A DNA stretch of 64,000 nt, taken from NCBI GenBank assembly GCA_036000105.1, contig DASYGE010000006.1, positions 1 to 64,000 on the forward strand. The letters are read 5' to 3'. The notes below the pieces were generated by a model that had not been told where the DNA came from, did no database searches, and was given only the letters and a program-made list of their open reading frames with translations. Positions within the stretch are counted from its first letter, which is position 1. The number at the start of each line of letters is the position of its first letter. This document shows positions 24,720 through 33,471 of the stretch, one piece after another. Source of the DNA: DASUBN01 sp036000105 (lineage in GTDB: Bacteria > Pseudomonadota > Gammaproteobacteria > Natronospirales > REEB76). The position numbers and the translations under genes are program-made.

Positions 24720-25598
24720 ATGAAAGGCATCGTTCTCGCGGGTGGTTCGGGTACGCGCCTGTACCCTGTGACCAAGACTATCTCCAAGCAGCTGCTGCCG
24801 GTTTACGACAAGCCGTTGGTCTATTATCCATTGACAGTGCTGATGCTCGCCGACATCCGGGACATCCTGTTGATTTCCTCACCCCAGGATCTGCCCATGT
24901 TCAAGGCACTCCTGGGCGACGGCTCCCAATGGGGCATCAAGCTGAGTTACACGGAACAGCCGCGCCCCGAGGGCCTGGCCCAGGCGTTCATCCTGGGCGA
25001 GCATTTCATCGGCGGCGACCGCGTCTGCATGATCCTGGGCGACAACATCTTCTACGGCCAGGGATTCGCGGACCAGCTCAAGCGCGCCGCGCAGCGACAG
25101 AGCGGCGCAACGGTCTTTGCCTATTATGTGCAAGACCCGGAGCGCTACGGCGTGCTGCAGTTCGGTAAGGATGGCAAGGCGCTGGGTATAGAGGAGAAGC
25201 CGCGGGCGCCGAAATCCAACTATGTGGTCACCGGGCTGTACTTCTACGACAACCACATCGTAGACATCGCCAAGGGCCTGAAGCCCTCGGCCCGCGGCGA
25301 GCTGGAGATTACCGATGCCAACGTGGCCTACCTCAAGAAAGGGGCGCTGCACGTGGAGACCATCGGCCGCGGCGTCGCCTGGCTCGACACGGGGACCCAT
25401 GACTCGCTGCTGGAAGCCTCCAATTTCATCGCCACCATCGAGAACCGTCAGGGCCTGAAGGTGGCCTCTCCCGAGGAGGTGGCTTACCGCCAGGGGTACA
25501 TCGATGCGGCCCAGGTGGAGCGTCTGGCCCAGCCCTTGGCTAAGACCAGTTATGGCCAATATCTGCTCAAGCTGATCGCCGACGGGATATCCCGTTGA
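24720..25598 (+). CDS. rfbA: Glucose-1-phosphate thymidylyltransferase
   Basis: This 292-residue protein catalyses dTTP plus glucose-1-phosphate to dTDP-glucose, the first step to dTDP-rhamnose. It has the nucleotide loop LAGGSGTRLYP at residues 6-16, SKQLLPVYDKP (21-31) and YTEQPRPEGLAQAF. It heads rfbA-C-D-B, with overlapping stops and starts throughout. A 193-base gap upstream includes the 14-base palindrome CGCGGATATCCGCG and probably the operon promoter. Confidence 0.97.
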   Translation: MKGIVLAGGSGTRLYPVTKTISKQLLPVYDKPLVYYPLTVLMLADIRDILLISSPQDLPMFKALLGDGSQWGIKLSYTEQPRPEGLAQAFILGEHFIGGDRVCMILGDNIFYGQGFADQLKRAAQRQSGATVFAYYVQDPERYGVLQFGKDGKALGIEEKPRAPKSNYVVTGLYFYDNHIVDIAKGLKPSARGELEITDANVAYLKKGALHVETIGRGVAWLDTGTHDSLLEASNFIATIENRQGLKVASPEEVAYRQGYIDAAQVERLAQPLAKTSYGQYLLKLIADGISR

Positions 25599-26143
25599 TG
25601 GAGTTCCAGAAGCTCAAGATACCGGACGTGGTGCTAGTGAAGCCGAAAGTGTTCGGCGACACTCGTGGCTATTTCTTCGAGATATGGGAAGCCCGCAAGT
25701 TCGCCGCCGCGGGGATCGAGGCGAATTTCGTGCAGGACAACTACAGCCATTCGGTGCATCGCAGCTTGCGCGGACTGCATTACCAGATACGCCAGGCCCA
25801 AGGGAAGCTGGTGCGCGTCACCCGGGGAGAGGTGTTCGACGTGGCGGTGGACCTGCGCAGAAGCTCACCCAGCTTCGGCCGCTCCGTCAATGCCGTCCTA
25901 TCGGCGGACAACAAGCAACAGCTCTGGATACCGCCGGGCTTCGCTCACGGTTTCTATGTGCTGAGCGAGACCGCGGAGTTTTTCTACAAGTGCACGGACT
26001 ACTACGCCCCGGAGCACGAGCGCACCCTGCGCTGGGACGATCCCGCCCTTGGCATTCCCTGGCCCCTGGGGGACGAGCCTCCGATTCTCTCGCCCAAAGA
26101 TCAGCAAGGCAGGCATCTCGCCGATGCGGACTATTACCCATGA
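25598..26143 (+). CDS. rfbC: dTDP-4-dehydrorhamnose 3,5-epimerase
   Basis: This 181-residue cupin-fold enzyme contains FVQDNYSHSVHRSLRGLHYQ (about residues 46-65; catalytic His in LRGLHYQ) and WIPPGFAHGFYVLSE. It acts in the third position of the dTDP-L-rhamnose pathway. The ATG at 25598 overlaps the rfbA stop as TGATG, and its own stop overlaps rfbD as ATGA. Confidence 0.96.
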   Translation: MEFQKLKIPDVVLVKPKVFGDTRGYFFEIWEARKFAAAGIEANFVQDNYSHSVHRSLRGLHYQIRQAQGKLVRVTRGEVFDVAVDLRRSSPSFGRSVNAVLSADNKQQLWIPPGFAHGFYVLSETAEFFYKCTDYYAPEHERTLRWDDPALGIPWPLGDEPPILSPKDQQGRHLADADYYP

Positions 26144-27009
26144 AGGCGGTGATCACGGGCGGCGGTGGCCAGGTGGCGACCGCTCTGCTCAGGCTGAAGC
26201 CCCCCGGCGTCGATGCCACGATCTTCTCCCATGTTGAACTCGACATCGGTGACAGCCCTGCGGTAGAACGGGCGCTGGCGGCTCTGAAACCCGACGTGCT
26301 TATCAACGCCGCCGCTTACACCGCTGTGGATAAGGCGGAGAGCGAGCCCGGACTCGCCCAGAGGGTCAATGCCGAGGGCGCCGGGCATCTGGCGATGGCG
26401 GCACGCAAGCACGGCGTCCGCTTCCTGCACATCTCCACGGATTTCGTGTTCGACGGGGAGCAGTCGCACCCGTATGCACCGGACGCGATGCCCCGGCCGC
26501 TGTGCGTCTACGGCGTGAGCAAACTGGAAGGTGAACGGCGGGTGTTGGCGGCTCTGGAAGGCAAGGCCCTAATCCTCCGCACCGCCTGGGTCTATGCGGG
26601 GATGGGGCGCAACTTCGTGCTCACCATGCTGAGACTGATGCGGGAGAAGGGGCAGGTGCGGGTGGTAGCAGACCAGGTGGGATCACCCACTTGGTCTGTG
26701 TCTCTGGCAGAGGCTTTGTGGGCCGCAGCAGCCGTCCCGGGTCTGGCCGGCGTGCATCATTGGACCGATGCAGGAGCGGCGAGCTGGTACGATTTCGCCG
26801 TGGCCATCGCCGAGGAGGCCGGGGCATTGGACATGCTGCCACGCAACATGCAAGTGACGCCGATCTGCACTGCCGATTACCCCACGCCCGCGCGCCGACC
26901 CGCCTACAGCATGCTGGATAGGAGTTCCACCGAGCAGGCTCTCCGCATCAAGGCCGCACACTGGCGCGTGAACCTGAGGAAGATGCTGCAGGAATTGCAC
27001 CATGCGTGA
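26140..27009 (+). CDS. rfbD: dTDP-4-dehydrorhamnose reductase
   Basis: This 289-residue SDR enzyme has the Rossmann loop ITGGGGQVATAL at residues 5-16, INAAAYTAVDKAE, STDFVFDG and the catalytic YGVSKLEGE. It makes dTDP-L-rhamnose using NAD(P)H. The open frame extends upstream, but the ATG at 26140 overlaps the rfbC stop and matches the family start. Its end overlaps rfbB by 8 bases. Confidence 0.96.
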   Translation: MKAVITGGGGQVATALLRLKPPGVDATIFSHVELDIGDSPAVERALAALKPDVLINAAAYTAVDKAESEPGLAQRVNAEGAGHLAMAARKHGVRFLHISTDFVFDGEQSHPYAPDAMPRPLCVYGVSKLEGERRVLAALEGKALILRTAWVYAGMGRNFVLTMLRLMREKGQVRVVADQVGSPTWSVSLAEALWAAAAVPGLAGVHHWTDAGAASWYDFAVAIAEEAGALDMLPRNMQVTPICTADYPTPARRPAYSMLDRSSTEQALRIKAAHWRVNLRKMLQELHHA

Positions 27010-28066
27010 TCTCCTGATCACCGGCGGCGCGGGCTTCATCGGCGCGAACTTCGTCAACTACTGGTTGCAACATCATCCTCAAGATCGGGTGACGGTGCTG
27101 GATGCGCTCACCTATGCGGGCAGTCTCTTGAACCTCAAGGACGCCGAGAAGAATGCCAACTATCGTTTTGTGCATGGGGATATCTGCGACGCGAAGCTTG
27201 TTAACGCCCTGATGCGGGAAACGCATATAGACACGGTGGTGCATCTCGCCGCTGAATCCCATGTGGACCGTTCCATCGACGACCCCGACATCTTCCTGCG
27301 CACCAACGTCATGGGGACTCACGTACTGCTGAATGCGGCTCGGGCCGAATGGCTGGAAAGGCGCGGTGGCAATGGGGATTTCCGCTTCCACCACGTTTCC
27401 ACGGACGAGGTGTTCGGCTCCCTGGGACCCGCTGATGCAGCGTTCACCGAGCGCACGCCCTATGCCCCAAACTCGCCTTATTCGGCCAGCAAAGCCGCGT
27501 CCGACCACCTGGTGCGCGCCTATCACCATACCTATGGCCTGCCCATCACTATCACCAACTGTTCTAACAATTACGGCCCCCTTCAGTTCCCAGAAAAACT
27601 CATCCCCGTCATCATCCTGAACGCGCTGGCTGGACGGCCGATCCCCGTGTATGGCGACGGCAAGAACGTACGCGACTGGCTGTTCGTCGCGGATCACTGC
27701 AGCGCCATCGAGCGGGTGCTGGAGAAGGGCGTACCGGGCGAGACCTATAACGTGGGTGGCGGCTGTGAGCGCACCAACATCGAGATCGTGCGCACGATCT
27801 GCGGCTTGTTGGACGAACTGCGGCCGGATTCTCCTCGCCGGCTCCATGAACAACTCGTCACCTACGTGAAGGATCGCCCGGGACACGACCGGCGCTATGC
27901 CATAGACATGGGGCGTATCCAGAGCGAGCTGGGCTGGCGCCCCATGGAAGACTTGGACACCGGGCTGAGGAAGACCGTGGTCTGGTACCTGAAGAATATG
28001 GCATGGTGCGAGGAGATCGGCGCGAAAAACGCAGCCATCCGGCACCGCGACCAGGGGGGCAAGTAG
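27002..28066 (+). CDS. rfbB: dTDP-glucose 4,6-dehydratase
   Basis: This 354-residue extended SDR has GGAGFIGANF near residue 8. It has HLAAESHVDRSID, STDEVFG (Thr-Asp-Glu catalytic group, about residue 137) and YSASKAASDHL (YxxxK). It produces dTDP-4-keto-6-deoxyglucose, the branch point to rhamnose (RfbC/D) and, via the aminotransferase at 22222, to a 4-amino sugar. It is the last gene of the overlapping rfbACDB group. Confidence 0.97.
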   Translation: MRDLLITGGAGFIGANFVNYWLQHHPQDRVTVLDALTYAGSLLNLKDAEKNANYRFVHGDICDAKLVNALMRETHIDTVVHLAAESHVDRSIDDPDIFLRTNVMGTHVLLNAARAEWLERRGGNGDFRFHHVSTDEVFGSLGPADAAFTERTPYAPNSPYSASKAASDHLVRAYHHTYGLPITITNCSNNYGPLQFPEKLIPVIILNALAGRPIPVYGDGKNVRDWLFVADHCSAIERVLEKGVPGETYNVGGGCERTNIEIVRTICGLLDELRPDSPRRLHEQLVTYVKDRPGHDRRYAIDMGRIQSELGWRPMEDLDTGLRKTVVWYLKNMAWCEEIGAKNAAIRHRDQGGK

Positions 28067-28403
28067 GGCATGAATGGCTCGAACCAGTCACCGGGAAGTG
28101 TCGGGAAGACAGTTGCTATCGTCCAGCGGTTCACCACGGCCATGAACGAAATGTTGGGGATTCATGCGCGAATCTTATATGATTGAAGAATCTGACATAC
28201 TCAGCCGAGTGATTGGCCGCCATGTTCTCGTCCAAGTTGAGTTTTAGCTGGCATTTGCAGAAAGTGTGATGAATGCTTGCATCGAAAACCGGAGGAAGAC
28301 CTTGTGCATGCGGCTCCCCGAAAGTCCGGCCGACACCCTGGCGTTCTTGGTAACACATCCCAGCGCCCGGATGCCGTGCTGCCAACCTTAGGGATGTGAG
28401 CGC
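28067..28403 (+). other. Non-coding or decayed stretch between rfbB and the GT2 gene
   Basis: There is no intact recognised gene here. A 38-codon frame starts at 28070, with VGKTVAIVQRF in its first half, and stops at 28186. That start recalls the N-terminus of some glycosyltransferases (KVAIVQR...), but the similarity ends at once, so at most it is a truncated leftover. Base composition falls from here onward. A promoter for the next gene probably lies in this stretch but none is convincing. Confidence 0.4.
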
Positions 28404-29357
28404 ATGAAGCTTTCCGTTATCACAACACTTTACGAATCGGCACCCTACATCACGGAATTCCATCGAAGGGCAAGCGAATCGGCCAGGCAACTTGCGGGTG
28501 ACGACTACGAAATTGTCCTGGTAAACGATGGGTCACCTGACAACAGCCTCGACCTCGCCGTGCGGCTCACGGAAACCGACAGACATGTGGTTGTGGTGGA
28601 TCTGTCTCGAAACTTTGGGCATCACAAGGCCATAATGACGGGCCTATCGAAGGCTAAGGGCGAGCGAGTGTTCTTGCTCGATAGCGATCTTGAGGAAGAA
28701 CCGGAATGGGTGATGTCGTTCCAGCGGCAAATGGATGCCGAGGCATGTGATGTGGTCTACGGCGTTCAGTCCGCGCGCAGAGGCGGATTGTTGGAAAAAA
28801 TCACCGGCGCAGTATTTTATAGATTGTTCCGGTTTTTCACCGGAATAGAGCAGCCGGACAACATCGTCACAGCACGTATCATGTCGCGGCGATATGTAGA
28901 TGCATTGTTGTCACATCGTGAGCGGGAACTGAATATCGGCGGGTTGTGGATTATCACCGGATTCAAGCAGTGCCGGCAAACTGTCAAGAAGCACTCCACC
29001 AGTCCCACGACCTATGATCTATCACGGAAGTTCAACCATTTTATCAACGCAGTGACGTCTTTCAGCAGCCTGCCGCTGGTATTCACGTTTTACTCGGGCC
29101 TTCTTATATCGGTCTCCGCCCTGATTTACATCGTGTATCTTGCGGTCAGGTATCTTTTCATCTCATCGCCTCCCACCGGATACACGTCGATCATCGCCTC
29201 AATATGGCTGTTCTCAGGGATGATCATCTTTTTCATGGGCATCCAAGGCATCTACATATCGAAGGTGTTTTCCGAGGTCAAACAGCGGCCAAACACGATA
29301 ATTCGGCATGTTTACGGGCATACGGAGACGAAGGGTTTGAGCAATGACGCGGAATGA
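28404..29357 (+). CDS. GtrB/ArnC-like family 2 glycosyltransferase (polyprenyl-phosphate sugar synthase)
   Basis: This 317-residue protein starts with the GT2 fold: SVITTLYESAPYITEF, VLVNDGSPDNSLDLA (about residues 37-51), VVVDLSRNFGHHKAI and LLDSDLEEEPEW (DxD-type metal site near 93). Two C-terminal membrane segments lie at about 222-245 and 262-282. This is the layout of enzymes that load a sugar onto undecaprenyl phosphate. With the GtrA-like protein at 34399 and the large membrane proteins after 35165 it could form a side-chain addition system; that linkage is inference. Confidence 0.85.
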   Translation: MKLSVITTLYESAPYITEFHRRASESARQLAGDDYEIVLVNDGSPDNSLDLAVRLTETDRHVVVVDLSRNFGHHKAIMTGLSKAKGERVFLLDSDLEEEPEWVMSFQRQMDAEACDVVYGVQSARRGGLLEKITGAVFYRLFRFFTGIEQPDNIVTARIMSRRYVDALLSHRERELNIGGLWIITGFKQCRQTVKKHSTSPTTYDLSRKFNHFINAVTSFSSLPLVFTFYSGLLISVSALIYIVYLAVRYLFISSPPTGYTSIIASIWLFSGMIIFFMGIQGIYISKVFSEVKQRPNTIIRHVYGHTETKGLSNDAE

Positions 29358-30168
29358 TACTCCGGAGAAGTCCTACGGCGTCCTTCAGCAGCATCAGGCA
29401 GGCTCGCTTGTCGATGGCGCGGCAGAACAAGTCAGGAACCTGGGTTTCGCCATCCTGGATTCAGGCTATTCTTCATCTGAGCTCAAGGATATCTCCGACG
29501 AATTCAATCGGACGCGATCGCAGTACATTGAGGCGCATGGTGAGGCTGAACTGAGAAATGCCAACGAGCTTCACACCATCCGTGCACTGCTGACACACGG
29601 AGGTCGGGCTTTCCTCGATCTTGCCTTGAACGACAATCTGCAATCAGCCCTCAAGCGGTTAATTTCAGGAAAATTCATCCTTAACCAGCAAAATGGCGTC
29701 ATCAATCCTGCCCGGGAAACCTATAACCAGGGGACGTGGCATCGTGATCTCCCCTATCAGCATTTCGTTTCCTCAAGGCCGCTCGCGATCAATGCCTTGT
29801 TCTGCGTTGACGATTTCACCCGTGAAAACGGGGCTACTTTCATCCTCCCGGCCTCTCATTTAGCCGAGGAATTTCCTTCGCCAAGTTACGTTCAAAAAAA
29901 TGCGATTCAAGTCGAGGCAAAAGCGGGCTCATTCATCTTGCTGGACTGTATGGTCTTCCATGCAGGCGGGTTTAATGGGACCGAGAAACCACGACGTGCG
30001 GTGAACCATGTTTTCAATATTCCCTATTTCAAACAGCAGATCAACATACCCAAGAACATGAAAAACACTGAGTTATCAGACGAGGTGAAAGAGCTGTTGG
30101 GTTTCGGTCATCTTGAGCCGGAATCGATTGCGGACTATCTCTCGTCGCGAGTGGGTAAAAAATATTAA
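29344..30168 (+). CDS. Phytanoyl-CoA dioxygenase (PhyH)-like Fe(II)/2-oxoglutarate oxygenase
   Basis: This 274-residue protein overlaps the preceding gene by 14 bases. The iron ligands are visible as HxD in GTWHRDLPYQ (about residues 134-143) and a distal His in LDCMVFHAGG (about 205). An Arg follows about ten residues later (KPRRAVNHVF) for 2-oxoglutarate. Family members hydroxylate diverse small molecules. In glycan loci the substrate is usually unknown and may be a sugar or lipid carrier. Confidence 0.78.
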   Translation: MTRNDTPEKSYGVLQQHQAGSLVDGAAEQVRNLGFAILDSGYSSSELKDISDEFNRTRSQYIEAHGEAELRNANELHTIRALLTHGGRAFLDLALNDNLQSALKRLISGKFILNQQNGVINPARETYNQGTWHRDLPYQHFVSSRPLAINALFCVDDFTRENGATFILPASHLAEEFPSPSYVQKNAIQVEAKAGSFILLDCMVFHAGGFNGTEKPRRAVNHVFNIPYFKQQINIPKNMKNTELSDEVKELLGFGHLEPESIADYLSSRVGKKY

Positions 30169-30208
30169 TTCAAATATTTTGTTGATGTCGACCATGGGAG
30201 GCCGAAAA

Positions 30209-31009
30209 ATGAAGGTTTTACCTCCTGGAACGATACTCCAGTTAATGTATTTGCGAGAACGGTTGCAACACCGAAAGCCCGGTCGTTTCATCGAAATTGG
30301 ACCTGGAAGCGGGGAAATCACACGTCTTCTACTTGATCAAGGTTGGTCTGGATGGTCATACGATCTTGAGGAAAAGACTATCGATTCGCTCCAAGCACGT
30401 TTTGCGCATGAAATTGCCGAAAAGCGTTTTGTGCCGCTCAATCGCGACTACCTTTCATCCATCCCTCCCGAGAAGGTGGATTTGGTGATTTCCTGCATGG
30501 TGATGGAGCATCTTGAAGACGAAGCTCAAATTAGTTTTATGCAAAAGTCGGCTGATTGTTTGACAGAAGGCGGGGGTATGATTGGATTGGTGCCGGCGTC
30601 ACCCGGACATTGGGGAATTGAGGATGATATTGCCGGGCATTACCGACGCTATACCAGGGGGGCAATCGAGGGATTAGCCGCTGCAGAGGGATGGAACTTA
30701 CTGCATGTCGCTGGCTTAACATTCCCTATCTCAAATCTATTGTTGCCGATCTCTAACTTTTTGGTCGATAGGAGTGAACGTACAAAGTTGAGCTTGTCAG
30801 CTCTCGAGCGGACGAAGCACTCAGGTCGAAGACGAGTTAAATTTAAGACACATTTTCCTTCGCTATTTGGGTTATTTCTCAATGAATATACTTTACTCCC
30901 TCTTCATCTCGTTCAAAAAATATTCAAAAAATCCGAGCGTGCTTTAGTTCTCTATTTTGAATTGCAACCCAAGATACCCAGCGTGAATTCAAGAATCGAT
31001 TATCCTTGA
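30209..31009 (+). CDS. Class I SAM-dependent methyltransferase
   Basis: This 266-residue protein carries the SAM motif IEIGPGSGEITRLL (about residues 28-41) and the post-motif VDLVISCMVMEHLED. It then has an aromatic GHYRRYTRGAIEGLAAAEGW segment typical of glycan methyltransferases. The ATG at 30209 is preceded by GGGAGG at 7 bases, better than the in-frame ATGs at 30185 and 30194. The second half includes a hydrophobic stretch (ISNLLLPISNFL) that might touch the membrane. Substrate unknown. Confidence 0.75.
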   Translation: MKVLPPGTILQLMYLRERLQHRKPGRFIEIGPGSGEITRLLLDQGWSGWSYDLEEKTIDSLQARFAHEIAEKRFVPLNRDYLSSIPPEKVDLVISCMVMEHLEDEAQISFMQKSADCLTEGGGMIGLVPASPGHWGIEDDIAGHYRRYTRGAIEGLAAAEGWNLLHVAGLTFPISNLLLPISNFLVDRSERTKLSLSALERTKHSGRRRVKFKTHFPSLFGLFLNEYTLLPLHLVQKIFKKSERALVLYFELQPKIPSVNSRIDYP

Positions 31010-31096
31010 TTGTGCTACTGGGACTCAGGGCATTGTGGGATTGATACTATTCTGGTCGTGATGGAGGATGAATAAAATGAGTAGCGAACGCATCTC

Positions 31097-31252
31097 GCCG
31101 GACGACGCTACGGCAGGGCTCATGGTGCGTTGGACGTAACAGACGACCTGGCAGGGCGTCTGCTCCGGTGGCCTCTTTGGGCGGGCCTCACCGAACAACA
31201 GCAAACCAGGGTGGTTGATGGGCTCAAGTCAGGTATATATCGCGCCCGATGA
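31097..31252 (+). pseudogene. 3' remnant of a second WecE-like aminotransferase
   Basis: In one frame this encodes the last 51 residues of a WecE-type aminotransferase, from AGRRYGRAHGALDVT to SGIYRAR and a stop at 31250-31252. It agrees with the end of the intact gene at 22222 at about 41 of 51 positions, so it is a diverged homologue, not a recent copy. Nothing of the upstream nine tenths is present. An intact wbqC follows, whereas the intact wecE at 22222 is followed by a truncated wbqC. The rest of 31010-31391 holds no gene. Confidence 0.85.
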
Positions 31253-31391
31253 ATGCAGCCATTGACGGAAGCTCCCTGCTTCTCAAAATACGCATTCATC
31301 AGCCCGTAAATAGGCCTGAGATCACTCAATCATGAGTCATGGATACACAGAAATCTGTGCACATAAAACCTAGATAAAGAGAATCGGAAGC

Positions 31392-32087
31392 ATGAAGAAG
31401 GTGGCCATCGTTCAATCCAACTATATTCCCTGGAAGGGCTACTTCGACATGATCGCGTCCGCGGACGAGTTCATTCTCTACGACGACATGCAATACACTC
31501 GGCGTGACTGGCGCAACCGCAATCAGATCAAGACTCCGCAGGGAGTGCAATGGCTGACGGTGCCGGTCATGGTGAAGGGTAAGTACGATCAGAAGATCAG
31601 GGAGACCGAGATCGATGGTTCAGACTGGGCTTCGGTCCATTGGAAGGCTCTTCAGCAGAACTATGGCCGTGCTCCCTATTTCGAAGAAATCGCGACATGG
31701 TTGAAGCCTTTCTATGCCGACGAGGCCTACCAGCACCTGTCTCAGCTGAATCGCCGGCTTATCGAAGCGGTGTGCGCCTACCTCGATATCAAGACCGTGA
31801 TCAGTAATTCTTGGGACTACACGCTGCTCGAAGGTAAGACAGAGAGGCTTGCGGACCTGTGCGCGCAGGCGGGCGGAACAGAATACATATCGGGACCCGC
31901 CGCCAAAGACTATGTCGAGGAGCGCGTCTTTACGGACCGCGGCATTAATTTGACCTGGTTCGATTACAGCGGATATCCGGAATACCCGCAGCTCTGGGGC
32001 GAATTCACCCACGGGGTCACCGTCCTCGATCTGCTGTTCAATTGCGGCAAGGACGCGCATCGCTATATGAGGTATCTGCATCCGTGA
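31392..32087 (+). CDS. wbqC: WbqC-family protein
   Basis: This 231-residue protein starts KKVAIVQSNYIPWKGYFDMI and has the family's early YDDMQYTRRDWRNRNQIK (about residues 34-51). The end GYPEYPQLWGEF and DLLFNCGKDAHRYM is also typical. WbqC proteins occur in O-antigen clusters and may aid sugar modification; the biochemical role is not firmly known. It lies in a diverged duplication of a wecE-wbqC pair. It is followed by a methyltransferase, acetyltransferase and glycosidase-like protein, apparently one transcription unit. Confidence 0.85.
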   Translation: MKKVAIVQSNYIPWKGYFDMIASADEFILYDDMQYTRRDWRNRNQIKTPQGVQWLTVPVMVKGKYDQKIRETEIDGSDWASVHWKALQQNYGRAPYFEEIATWLKPFYADEAYQHLSQLNRRLIEAVCAYLDIKTVISNSWDYTLLEGKTERLADLCAQAGGTEYISGPAAKDYVEERVFTDRGINLTWFDYSGYPEYPQLWGEFTHGVTVLDLLFNCGKDAHRYMRYLHP

Positions 32088-32176
32088 GATTCCCCGTCGT
32101 TCATCAACCCACCGCTTCCATCGTTGAATTGGCTCAATGGGCAGGCGGCGCGCTTATACGATCGTAAGGTAGGTAT

Positions 32177-32803
32177 ATGCCAAAAAGGACTGATCTATTG
32201 ACCGAAGTTGCCCAGTACTATACGGGCAAACTAGTTGAGCACGGCGCGACACCGCGCGGTGTCGATTGGAATGGAGAAGAAAGCCAAACGTTGCGATTCA
32301 AGCAATTGTGCAAGATCATCGATACTCCAAATCGATTTTCGATAAATGATCTAGGCTGCGGTTATGGCGCGCTCTGTGAGTTCCTGGCGCATGAATACCC
32401 TGCGTTTTCTTATACGGGGATCGATGTGTCTGAGAGCATGATCCAGGCCGCCGAGCAACGTTTTCAGCATGACAGGCGGGCACGATTCATTCTCGCGAGT
32501 GAACCGAAAGAAGCCGCCGATTACAGCGTAGCGTCCGGGATCTTCAATGTCCGATTGGATAAAACAGATGCAGAATGGCGATCCTATCTTGAAGATACGC
32601 TCGACACCCTTAACGAGACCAGTCGTGCTGGTTTTTCCTTCAATTGTCTAACGTCCTATTCGGACGCGGACAAGATGCGAGACAACCTCTACTATGCGGA
32701 TCCCTGCATGCTATTTGACCATTGCAAGCGTCGCTATTCGAGGAACGTGGCATTGCTCCACGACTACGGGCTCTATGAGTTCGTGATCCTGGTAAGGAAA
32801 TAA
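32177..32803 (+). CDS. Class I SAM-dependent methyltransferase
   Basis: This 208-residue protein has the SAM loop NDLGCGYGALCEFL (about residues 56-69) and YTGIDVSESMIQAA (about 78-91). It ends tersely at LLHDYGLYEFVILVRK. It is compact, with no accessory domain, and sits 2 bases before the acetyltransferase gene, so the two are probably coupled. The acceptor is unknown; a sugar methylation in this locus is the reasonable guess. Confidence 0.75.
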   Translation: MPKRTDLLTEVAQYYTGKLVEHGATPRGVDWNGEESQTLRFKQLCKIIDTPNRFSINDLGCGYGALCEFLAHEYPAFSYTGIDVSESMIQAAEQRFQHDRRARFILASEPKEAADYSVASGIFNVRLDKTDAEWRSYLEDTLDTLNETSRAGFSFNCLTSYSDADKMRDNLYYADPCMLFDHCKRRYSRNVALLHDYGLYEFVILVRK

Positions 32804-32805
32804 CC

Positions 32806-33471
32806 ATGAAGAAACAACTTGTCGTTTTCGGCTCGGGCGATATAGCCCAGCTTGCGCAATATTATTTCAATACCGATTCAGAGTACTCGATAGCTGCGTT
32901 CACCGTCGATGCTGCCTATATCAAGGAAGCGACGTTCGGTGGCCTGCCAGTCGTACCTTTTGAAGAAATCACGAAACACTATCCTCCAGATAAATACGAG
33001 CTGTTTATCGCCCTTAGTTATTCCAATCTGAATTCTCTGCGCAAGGAGAAATATCTTGCGGCGAAATCCATGGGTTATAGCCTGGCCAGCTTCATCAGTT
33101 CCCATGCAACCGTATTGAACGAGGGGCGAATCGGCGATAATTGCTTCATTTTCGAAGACAACACCATCCAGCCGTTCGTTACCATCGGCAACAACGTCAC
33201 GATGTGGAGCGGCAATCATATCGGCCACCATTCCACTATAGGGGATCACTGTTTTATAGCCTCACATGTGGTGATTTCGGGCGGTGTCGAGATCGGTGAG
33301 CAGTGCTTTCTCGGCGTCAACGCCACCTTGCGTGACCATATCAAGATTGGCGCAAGATGCGTGGTCGGGGCGGGCACTCTGTTGCTATCCGATGCAGAAC
33401 CGGAGGGGGTTTATATCGGCACTGCCACTCAGCGTGCAGGGGTGCAAAGTACGAAACTGAAAAGGATATGA
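32806..33471 (+). CDS. PglD/NeuD-like sugar O/N-acyltransferase
   Basis: This 221-residue protein has an N-terminal alpha/beta nucleotide-binding-like domain (KQLVVFGSGDIAQLAQYYF, residues 3-21). A left-handed beta-helix of hexapeptide repeats spans about residues 95-205 (IGDNCF, IGNNVTMW, IGHHSTIGDHCF, GEQCFLGVNATLRDHIKIGARCVVGAG). His in GNHIGHHST is the likely catalytic base. Such enzymes transfer acetyl groups to UDP- or dTDP-amino sugars. The 4-amino sugar made by the WecE-type enzyme is a plausible acceptor. The stop overlaps the next start (ATGA). Confidence 0.8.
   Translation: MKKQLVVFGSGDIAQLAQYYFNTDSEYSIAAFTVDAAYIKEATFGGLPVVPFEEITKHYPPDKYELFIALSYSNLNSLRKEKYLAAKSMGYSLASFISSHATVLNEGRIGDNCFIFEDNTIQPFVTIGNNVTMWSGNHIGHHSTIGDHCFIASHVVISGGVEIGEQCFLGVNATLRDHIKIGARCVVGAGTLLLSDAEPEGVYIGTATQRAGVQSTKLKRI

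Noticed and set aside
31120..31329. 69-codon minus-strand frame starting MSDLRPIYGLMNAYFEKQGAS
   Set aside because: The start looks protein-like, but more than half of the frame is antisense to the wecE remnant and no homologue comes to mind.
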